The notes under the pieces: generated by a model | Seen by the model: only the letters and a program-made list of their open reading frames with translations | The model's database searches: none | Told to the model about the DNA's origin: nothing | Shown here: positions 13,740 to 19,568 of the stretch, one piece after another | Layout: the number at the start of each line of letters is the position of its first letter | Numbering within the stretch: the stretch's first letter is position 1 | Translations under genes and position numbers: made by a program | From: an uncultured Solobacterium sp. | GTDB lineage: Bacteria; Bacillota_I; Bacilli_A; Erysipelotrichales; Erysipelotrichaceae | Reading direction: 5' to 3' | Length of the DNA: 19,568 nt | Assembly: GCA_900546285.1 (NCBI GenBank) | Contig: URCJ01000036.1 | Coordinates: 1-19,568 of the forward strand

Positions 13740-15020
13740 TTATTCTGACATTAGCTTATCGCAGTTTCTCTCGTGAGCCTTAAAGAACGGATAATAGATT
13801 ACAATATCAACAAGTATCAACACTACAATCAATACTGCAGCCTTAATATCACCTGTTGCTAAATATGAACCAAAGATAGATGGCATATTATATGACAACA
13901 TTGCGAAAGTTCTACCAATAACATCAGCAGACATCAATAAGTATGAAACAGTAACATTAACAATAGAAGTTAAGAAACATGGAATAAACAAAATTGGATT
14001 AAGCATGATAGGAAGACCAAATGTAATAGGTTCTGAGATTCCAAAGAAAGCAGGAATAATACCAAGCTTACCAACCATCTTAATATCTTCTTTCTTAGAA
14101 GTTAAACATAAAATACCCAAGGCTAAACAGTTACCAAGACCACCGATAATACCAAAGTAGCACCAGAATGATACAGTAAATACATGCGGTAAAACAGCGC
14201 CAGCAGCTTTAGCAGCAGCATTGATTGATAAAGTACCATATTCAATTGGAGCTAATAAGCCACTCCATACAGCATCATGGATACCAAAGAACCAACCAAC
14301 ATTTAGAAGGAATGCGACCAACATAGCTACAGGTAGTGAATCAGCTACTTCAAAGGCAGGTGATAAAATGTTGATTACAACTCCAGCTAAAGAAGTTCCA
14401 GCAGCCTTCGAACAAATAGTAAAGATAATAGAATCAATAGTTAAAATAATGATTGTTGGAATAAGAGAAGCGAAAGTATCAGATAATGCAGCAGGCACTG
14501 AATCTGGCATCTTAATATAGCCGACTTTCTTATCTCTCATTAGCTTAAACATTTCAACAGTAAAGATAGCTACAAAAATTGCAACCAAAATACCCTTACC
14601 ATCCCAATATGTGATTTGAACTAAAGCATTACCATAACCTAATTCTTGTGGATAACTAGCCAACATTACAAAACCAGCAGTTGCTGTAATAAGTGGCATA
14701 AACACATTTAGTTCATATCTTTTTGATAAGTAATATGTAATACCAATACATACATATAATGACATAACGCTCATTGTGATTAGATTTAACCAGCCAAGAA
14801 TTAATGAGTTGTTAGTTGCGAAGTTTTTCCAAGCTACTAAGAAAGCATTAGTTGATTCAAAACCTGAACCAGCGTTAATAACAGCGATGATTGCACCAAA
14901 GAATAGAGGTGGCAAAATAGTCATGAAAGTATCACGAATAGCCATCAAATGTCTTTGTTTAGCAATTTTGTTGGCGATAGGCATTAAATGCTTCTCAAGC
15001 CACGCAATAAATTTTTCCAT
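13740..15020 (-). CDS. PTS cellobiose/beta-glucoside EIIC permease
   Basis: This 426-residue membrane protein is the sugar channel of a lactose/cellobiose-family PTS. It transports the beta-glucoside while EIIB phosphorylates it. The N-terminal amphipathic start MEKFIAWLEKHLMPIANKIAKQRHLMAIRD is the usual family opening. About ten hydrophobic segments follow, including GWFFGIHDAVWSG near the sugar site and the conserved GISEPITFGLPIMLNPILFIPF-like stretch at about 322-345. The start has GAGGAG 9 bases upstream. It lies 21 bases after EIIB and before EIIA, the licBCA order. The length and domain are complete, with no EIIB fused. Cellobiose, lichenan oligosaccharides and aryl-beta-glucosides are all possible substrates. 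Confidence 0.93.
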   Translation of the reverse strand: MEKFIAWLEKHLMPIANKIAKQRHLMAIRDTFMTILPPLFFGAIIAVINAGSGFESTNAFLVAWKNFATNNSLILGWLNLITMSVMSLYVCIGITYYLSKRYELNVFMPLITATAGFVMLASYPQELGYGNALVQITYWDGKGILVAIFVAIFTVEMFKLMRDKKVGYIKMPDSVPAALSDTFASLIPTIIILTIDSIIFTICSKAAGTSLAGVVINILSPAFEVADSLPVAMLVAFLLNVGWFFGIHDAVWSGLLAPIEYGTLSINAAAKAAGAVLPHVFTVSFWCYFGIIGGLGNCLALGILCLTSKKEDIKMVGKLGIIPAFFGISEPITFGLPIMLNPILFIPCFLTSIVNVTVSYLLMSADVIGRTFAMLSYNMPSIFGSYLATGDIKAAVLIVVLILVDIVIYYPFFKAHERNCDKLMSE

Positions 15021-15041
15021 AATAAATATCTCCTCTTAAAT

Positions 15042-15338
15042 TTATTTGTTTAGTATCTCTTTAGCTTGCTTAAGAACTTCAGCTGCATTCATTCTTCCAT
15101 AAGCAAGTGGATTGATACTTACAACCGGAATACGATTTTTAGTACTCTCTTTAATTTGGTCAATTAAATAACGTACTTGTGGGCCAACCATAATGATATC
15201 TGCTACATCAGTGTGCTTTAGATACTCTTGTTCACTATAAGCATTAACATCAAATTCGCCCTTTCCTGCTTCAACCATTCTTTTTGCCAACATACTTGTT
15301 GACATTCCCGCATTACAAACTAAAACTATATTGATCAT
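15042..15338 (-). CDS. PTS lactose/cellobiose-type EIIB component
   Basis: This 98-residue cytoplasmic subunit takes phosphate from EIIA onto C8 and donates it to the sugar. The sequence MINIVLVCNAGMSTSMLAKRM is the classic phosphocysteine loop, followed by DIIMVGPQVRYL and a terminal Lys-rich helix. I choose the ATG at 15338: GGAGG lies 7 bases upstream and the family start fits, whereas a longer frame beginning at 15353 would put that ribosome binding site inside the gene. The start overlaps the stop of the preceding GH1 gene as ATGA, so the two are translationally coupled. It equals licB/celA by family and heads the licBCAH-like order. Confidence 0.94.
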   Translation of the reverse strand: MINIVLVCNAGMSTSMLAKRMVEAGKGEFDVNAYSEQEYLKHTDVADIIMVGPQVRYLIDQIKESTKNRIPVVSINPLAYGRMNAAEVLKQAKEILNK

Positions 15339-16717
15339 CTTACATCCTCCCAATCACTATTTATTTCATCGCGATACCAATAATATGACTTCTTTGGAAT
15401 TCTCTTGCAGTCATTCTTGAAGTCTACCGCGATTAAACCATATCTTTTTTCAGTTCCATTTTTCCAAGAATATAAGTCAAACGGTGACCATACAAAGTAA
15501 CCATTAATATCAGAGCCATCTTTTTTAGCCTTTAATAAAGCTCTAACATTCTCTTTGATATACTCAATTCTTTCATCATCATTTAAATCACCATGAATAT
15601 CCTCATACATACCCAAGCCATTTTCAGTGATATACATAGGTTTATTTAAATAGTTATTTCTAGCTACCGCATCATACATGGTTTCAGGCTTATTAACCAT
15701 GTTCCAAGGATTATGAGGAAGCTTTTGCATAGTGTCGTTATCAATTTCAAACCAGCCCTTAACAACACTTCTCATATCACCCTTATAATTCTTACCTAAA
15801 TTATTAACTTTAACGTTTGTCTCACCACCACTATATGGAAGCACATATTGTGGGGAATAATAATTAAGACCGATGAAATCTACTGTATTATCTTTAATAA
15901 TTTCTAAGTCTTCTTCTTTCACAAAACTAAAGTCATAACCACTATTTTTTAGTTTCTCTACCATATCAGCAGGGAATCTTCCAAGACACGCTGTTTCTGT
16001 TTGCCAATTATTACAATAATTCTCAGCGTTTCTAATAGCCTCTCTATTATCGCCAACTGAATAAATTGTTTGATAAGAAGCAACTAAACCAATCTCACCA
16101 TTATAGTTGCCTTCTTTATATTTCTTAACAGCCAAAGCACTAGCCAACATCACGTTATAACAGCATTCAATTACTTCTTGAACATTACCAACATGATTTG
16201 GTGGATAGTTGCCTGACATATAGCCGCTAAATATAAACCACTTTGGTTCATTGAATGTTGAAAAGAATTTTACATCACTAAATTCTTTAAATAATACTTC
16301 GCAATAGTTCGCAAAAGCATAGACAACATCCTTATTCAACCAACCACCACATTCTTGCCAATATTCTGGTAAGTCCCAGTGATAACAAGTAACAAAAGGT
16401 TCAATATCATATTTTCTACATTCATCAATTAAAGATCTATAGAATTCAATTCCCTTCTTGTTTACTTCGCCTTCCTTGTTTTTAATGATTCTAGGCCAAG
16501 AAATAGAAAATCTATAAGCATTATGACCACCCTCAGCCATAAGCTTAATATCTTCCTTATACTTATGATAATGATCACTAGCTACATCTCCATTTTCTAA
16601 ATTATTGTCATGAAGATATTTGTCCCACATACTTAGAGCCTTATCGTCTTCGTTCCAAGCACCTTCGCACTGATATGAAGCAGTAGCACCGCCCCACAAA
16701 AACTTTATACCAGTCAT
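15335..16717 (-). CDS. GH1 6-phospho-beta-glucosidase (first of two paralogues, operon head)
   Basis: This 460-residue family 1 glycoside hydrolase is predicted to split phospho-beta-glucosides in the cytoplasm. It has acid/base E157 in TFNEP, nucleophile E365 in ITENG, and SWKNGTEKRYG near the C-terminus, with the Ser-Lys-Tyr set that holds the 6-phosphate. It is the first gene of the PTS operon, an unusual extra GH1 relative to licBCAH. The start ATG at 16717 has GAGG 7 bases upstream. Its 5' end is about 85% identical at the DNA level to the other GH1 gene over some 80 bases, mostly differing at third codon positions, while the region before the nucleophile is quite different (DNDTMQKLPHNP insert). 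Expression should depend on the divergent LicR-like activator acting at the dyad upstream. Confidence 0.93.
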   Translation of the reverse strand: MTGIKFLWGGATASYQCEGAWNEDDKALSMWDKYLHDNNLENGDVASDHYHKYKEDIKLMAEGGHNAYRFSISWPRIIKNKEGEVNKKGIEFYRSLIDECRKYDIEPFVTCYHWDLPEYWQECGGWLNKDVVYAFANYCEVLFKEFSDVKFFSTFNEPKWFIFSGYMSGNYPPNHVGNVQEVIECCYNVMLASALAVKKYKEGNYNGEIGLVASYQTIYSVGDNREAIRNAENYCNNWQTETACLGRFPADMVEKLKNSGYDFSFVKEEDLEIIKDNTVDFIGLNYYSPQYVLPYSGGETNVKVNNLGKNYKGDMRSVVKGWFEIDNDTMQKLPHNPWNMVNKPETMYDAVARNNYLNKPMYITENGLGMYEDIHGDLNDDERIEYIKENVRALLKAKKDGSDINGYFVWSPFDLYSWKNGTEKRYGLIAVDFKNDCKRIPKKSYYWYRDEINSDWEDVR

Positions 16718-16741
16718 ACGTTTACCTCACATGAGCAATAT

Positions 16742-16800
16742 ATCACTTTGTAAAATGATTATAGTTTCTTATATTTCACACCATTGTGAAAAAATATAAT
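16742..16800. promoter_or_regulatory. Divergent control region: two -10 boxes sharing operator-like dyads
   Basis: A perfect dyad TTTCACA-CCAT-TGTGAAA lies at 16774-16791. On the minus strand TATAAT (16758-16763) is the -10 box for the GH1-PTS operon and lacks a good -35, with the dyad sitting in its place, which suits an activator. On the plus strand TATAAT (16795-16800) serves the regulator gene, and the dyad lies just upstream, which could allow autoregulation. A second, imperfect dyad ATCAcTTTgtAAAaTGAT is at 16742-16759. Confidence 0.65.
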
Positions 16801-16823
16801 TCATTTTGTGTTTTAATATAAAT

Positions 16824-18719
16824 ATGGTTAAATTCACCATAAGACAGCTTGAAATATTAAAGATAATCTCTTCTTGTAATGAGCATATTACTTCAAAAAC
16901 AATTACCTCTGACTTAGATATCACAAGAAGAACTTTAATCAACGATATTAAATATATAAATCAAGAAAAAGAAATCATAATTTCGAATAATAAGGGTTAT
17001 CTAATAAATGATTCATTTATTGAAGAAATAGATGATATATTGGCTGACTATCAAATAGAAGAAGAAAATGTCGATAAGATAATTAAATATATTCTAATTA
17101 AAAATAATAGTTTAACTGTAAATGAGATTACTGAATATTTTTATATTTCGAATAGTAAATTTTTAAAGTTGCTTCCTCAAATTAATGCTCAATTAAAACT
17201 ATATGATTTAAAAATTGAAAGAAAAAACAATCATGTAAGCATTATTGGAGATGAACAAAATAAGAGACAACTATTAGGAAATATTATTCACAATGAATCT
17301 TATTCTTTCTTTTCAGATATCGATAACTTTAAAGACTATTTTCCTAATATTCCCGTAAATGAAATATGTTTAGAAACAGAAAACCTAATAAATGAATATG
17401 GTTACACTATTCCAAAATACTATGAAATAAACTTTTTAATTAATCTCTTAGTTACTATCTCTAGAAATCCTTTTATTATTTCTAATGCCTACGAAAAATC
17501 ACCAAGTACAATCAGAAACTATGATGCTAGAATCTTGGCTTATAAGATTAATGAAATGTTGGAAACTAAATTTCATATGCACTATATCAATAAATTATTA
17601 ACTATTAAAGAAATTGAACAAACTCTTGATGGCTTTATTTCTAGAAATGGTGAAAAGCCAAGGGTCTTTGACTTGTCAGATTCTTTTATAAAAATGATAA
17701 GAGAAATTGTCGAAGATACTTTTAATTACTATTATTTAACTTCTATAGATTATCAAGAATTCTTAAGCGTCTTTTGTCTTCATGTATCTGAAATGATCAA
17801 AAGATGCATGAACTCTATTAGTTATGTTCCAACTAATATTTCTATTAAACAAAATGCACCATACGTATATGAAGTAGCTGTATCCATTGCCTCTAAAATC
17901 GCAAAGAACTTTAATATCAATATTCCAGAAGTTGAAATTAATTTAATCGCCATTCATATCGGCTATGCGATTGAGCAAGCTGCCGAAAAAGCATCAATTG
18001 CCCCAATTATTTTAGTATCATCTTTCCCAGGAAGTAACACCATCTTAGCCGATAAGATTGTTAAGGAAATTGGTTATAAGGTACAAATAATGGGATTTTA
18101 TGGTTCAATGTCCGATATTCCCTATAGACTATATAAGAATTGTTTAATTATCACTACCGAAGAAGATGTTAATAGAAACATTAGAAAATGTATAGTGTCT
18201 CCATTTGCCTCTGATAAAGATATTATCAAAGTACAGGAAGCAATTACTGCATTTATAAAAGAAAAGAATGCTAATGAAGTTTCTAATTTGATTAATAAAT
18301 ATCTTACAAAAGAAACTTTCTATGTCTTAAATGAAAAGATGGATAAATATGAAGCGATTAACTTCTTATGTGAAAAGGCATTAAATAATAATGATGTCTT
18401 AGAAGATTTTCACAATCAAGTGATAAGTAGAGAAAATTTATCATCAACATGTTTCTTTGATAAGTTTGCGATACCACATTCAAATATTCAAAATGCCTTG
18501 AGCACAAAATTATATGTAATGGTAAACAACACTAAAGTCACTTGGAATAAATCAAAGATTAATTTAGTTTGTCTAATACTAATAAAAAGAGATACAAATG
18601 ATGATTTTAGAAAACTATATGCTGGTTTGAGCGATATTTTATATGGCAACAATCTTCTTTTTAACAACATAGATAAGATTAAAAACTTAGATGACTTTTT
18701 ATATTTTTTATTGAAATAA
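16824..18719 (+). CDS. LicR-like PTS-regulated transcriptional activator (HTH, PRD, EIIB-like, EIIA-like)
   Basis: This 631-residue protein has the architecture of LicR/MtlR-type activators, whose activity is set by PTS phosphorylation. An N-terminal winged HTH (about 1-65, TSDLDITRRTLINDIKYIN) is followed by a second HTH-like segment (about 80-140). PRD1 spans about 185-285 and PRD2 about 290-390, with H320 and H378 at the usual regulatory positions. An EIIB-like segment (about 393-480) and a fructose/mannitol-type EIIA domain with H552 in AIPHS complete it. PRD1 appears to have Asn207 where the first regulatory histidine is expected, and the EIIB-like loop VSSFPGSNT has no cysteine, so phosphate input may be reduced. 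I choose ATG 16824. A TTG at 16806 would add six residues, but neither has a clear ribosome binding site. It should control the divergent beta-glucoside operon. Confidence 0.88.
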   Translation: MVKFTIRQLEILKIISSCNEHITSKTITSDLDITRRTLINDIKYINQEKEIIISNNKGYLINDSFIEEIDDILADYQIEEENVDKIIKYILIKNNSLTVNEITEYFYISNSKFLKLLPQINAQLKLYDLKIERKNNHVSIIGDEQNKRQLLGNIIHNESYSFFSDIDNFKDYFPNIPVNEICLETENLINEYGYTIPKYYEINFLINLLVTISRNPFIISNAYEKSPSTIRNYDARILAYKINEMLETKFHMHYINKLLTIKEIEQTLDGFISRNGEKPRVFDLSDSFIKMIREIVEDTFNYYYLTSIDYQEFLSVFCLHVSEMIKRCMNSISYVPTNISIKQNAPYVYEVAVSIASKIAKNFNINIPEVEINLIAIHIGYAIEQAAEKASIAPIILVSSFPGSNTILADKIVKEIGYKVQIMGFYGSMSDIPYRLYKNCLIITTEEDVNRNIRKCIVSPFASDKDIIKVQEAITAFIKEKNANEVSNLINKYLTKETFYVLNEKMDKYEAINFLCEKALNNNDVLEDFHNQVISRENLSSTCFFDKFAIPHSNIQNALSTKLYVMVNNTKVTWNKSKINLVCLILIKRDTNDDFRKLYAGLSDILYGNNLLFNNIDKIKNLDDFLYFLLK

Positions 18720-18734
18720 CAGGAGGAAATTAAA

Positions 18735-18956
18735 ATGATTATTAAAGTCGGAACAACAAAAATCAAGGACATTATTAAAGAAATTGATGGAAAAGAAATC
18801 AACGGTGTTACTTTCAAATACACTGGCAAAACCATGGGCATTACTGCTTCATTTGAGCACAATGCCAGCGACTATGAAAGTGCTAAACAAGCTTTAAAGG
18901 CTTATCTTAAATCATCAGATGACTATGCTGCACTATTTGTATCATATTCTGAATAA
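18735..18956 (+). CDS. Small hypothetical protein downstream of the LicR-like regulator
   Basis: I do not recognise this 73-residue protein. It is predicted to be soluble, with no signal peptide or cysteine, and alternates basic and acidic residues (MIIKVGTTKIKDIIKEIDGK), with a C-terminal helix-like part (YESAKQALKAYLKSSDDYAALF). A strong AGGAGG site 9 bases upstream of the ATG and only 15 bases between the regulator stop and this start make it a real gene, probably cotranscribed with the regulator. Its length is close to that of HPr, but I see no HPr motif (no active-site His, no regulatory Ser). A regulatory or PTS-related role is suggested only by its position. Confidence 0.75.
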   Translation: MIIKVGTTKIKDIIKEIDGKEINGVTFKYTGKTMGITASFEHNASDYESAKQALKAYLKSSDDYAALFVSYSE

Positions 18957-18962
18957 TTGTTT

Positions 18963-18991
18963 TGGTGATATCACAATTTGTGATATCACCA
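18963..18991. terminator. Long palindromic bidirectional terminator
   Basis: TGGTGATATCACA (18963-18975) and TGTGATATCACCA (18979-18991) form a 13-bp perfect stem with a 3-base loop, flanked by short T/A runs on both sides. It separates the small gene (plus) from the lipoprotein gene (minus). Each arm also contains the self-complementary 10-mer GTGATATCAC. Confidence 0.7.
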
Positions 18992-18992
18992 T

Positions 18993-19433
18993 TTAAACTT
19001 TTATATTCTTAAACGCCTTAAGAATCCAATTATAGTTATCCTTAAGAGCTTCTTTTTCACCTTGGGCTATCAAAGAATAATAAGAATTATCATTGCCCAT
19101 ATAGATACAAGCTAAACCGCAATCACCATACTTATATACCGCATGTTTATTATCATTAGTAATCAAAGCACATCCACTTTCAAAAATTGCTGTACTTTCA
19201 TACTGTTTTCTCAAATCATAGAAAGATAAGTTATTTTTATTATGCAGTTTCTGCATAGTAATCACATAATCATCCCCTCTTAAATCAGTATAATCACCAG
19301 TTATTACCTTGCTTTCTAACACAACATCGACAGGAATATTGATGGTTAAGTCTTTAAACTTGTATGAATAATCCATAGAATTAGCACACGCAAATAGCGT
19401 TAAAAGTAAAAAGATACACAAAAACTTCTTCAT
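18993..19433 (-). CDS. Hypothetical lipoprotein
   Basis: This 146-residue protein is probably lipidated. It begins MKKFLCIFLLLTLFAC, with a lipobox LFAC and cysteine at residue 16, followed by ANSMDYSYKFKDLTINIP. The remainder is beta-rich and has no motif that I know. The start is supported by AGGAGGG about 8 bases upstream. It is convergent with the small gene after the regulator and shares the palindromic terminator. No partner gene is visible in the window. Its substrate or role is unknown, but export to the outer face of the membrane is well supported. Confidence 0.8.
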   Translation of the reverse strand: MKKFLCIFLLLTLFACANSMDYSYKFKDLTINIPVDVVLESKVITGDYTDLRGDDYVITMQKLHNKNNLSFYDLRKQYESTAIFESGCALITNDNKHAVYKYGDCGLACIYMGNDNSYYSLIAQGEKEALKDNYNWILKAFKNIKV

Positions 19434-19439
19434 ATAAGC

Positions 19440-19568
19440 ACCCTCCTTATTCGAATTATTTGTCTAACTATCTACCATTAGATTTTTTACCATTTTAGCA
19501 TGCAAACAAAAAGGGCGCTCTAAATTGACGTGTGGGTGTGGGTGGACTATAAGATTATATGTGGGTAA
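19440..19568. other. Right-edge non-coding sequence with a G-rich stretch
   Basis: After the lipoprotein's ribosome binding site there is an AT-rich stretch likely to contain its promoter, although no clear -35/-10 pair is seen. It is followed by GTGTGGGTGTGGGTGG at 19530-19545 on the plus strand. The window ends before any gene can be recognised. Confidence 0.3.

Noticed and set aside
16806..16823. TTG start six codons upstream for the PTS regulator
   Set aside because: It would fall almost at the predicted transcription start, and the ATG at 16824 fits the family N-terminus.
18488..18862. 124-residue minus-strand frame
   Set aside because: It overlaps the regulator and the small gene on the opposite strand, and lacks start signals.
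19530..19545. G-quadruplex at the right edge
   Set aside because: Only two GGG runs are close together and the third is far away, so the evidence is too weak.

Overview
The window is low-GC DNA from a Bacillota-type bacterium. Strong purine-rich ribosome binding sites, rho-independent terminators, a LicR-type PTS regulator, a guanine riboswitch before xpt and a tmRNA whose tag ends in AFA together suggest an Erysipelotrichia-like gut Firmicute. That placement is an inference and no species is claimed. Most genes are ordinary metabolic and transport genes. The unusual signals are in the spaces between genes.

Left part (1-4740). The window opens inside the tail of one alanyl-tRNA-editing-like gene (AlaX plus DHHA1 domain) and continues into a complete tandem paralogue. 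A small membrane-anchored hypothetical protein is convergent with them. Three 14-bp repeats at an exact 33-bp period then lead into an AAA ATPase with a DUF4143/PD-(D/E)XK-like C-terminus. The tmRNA gene ssrA and a HipB-like XRE regulator follow, both on the minus strand. The 585-base gap from 4160 to 4744 has no credible protein gene. It holds a cluster of hairpins and, at 4581-4711, a promoter-led array of about 36-nt units followed by a terminator. The units share the GGTG-N5-CTACC layout of type III toxin-antitoxin RNA antitoxins (ToxI), but no toxin gene is adjacent. This is the most interesting feature of the window.

Middle part (4745-10546). A minus-strand purine salvage and uptake unit starts with a guanine-class riboswitch, followed by xpt with a TTG start. 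A BMP-family lipoprotein, a two-domain ABC ATPase and two permeases follow, making a nucleoside ABC importer. A hairpin after the lipoprotein gene probably lowers expression of the distal genes.

Right part (10547-19568). A beta-glucoside PTS operon runs on the minus strand: GH1, EIIB, EIIC, EIIA, a second GH1, then an FAD-dependent dehydrogenase, ending at a terminator. EIIB-EIIC-EIIA-GH1 is the order of the Bacillus licBCAH operon, here with an extra GH1 in front. A LicR-like regulator (HTH, two PRDs, EIIB-like, EIIA-like) is divergent, and a perfect 7-4-7 dyad lies between the two divergent -10 boxes. An unrecognised 73-residue gene follows the regulator, then a palindromic terminator and a convergent lipoprotein gene. 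The transporter would import and phosphorylate beta-glucosides, the two GH1 enzymes would cleave the phosphorylated sugars, and the regulator would switch the system on through its phosphorylatable domains.
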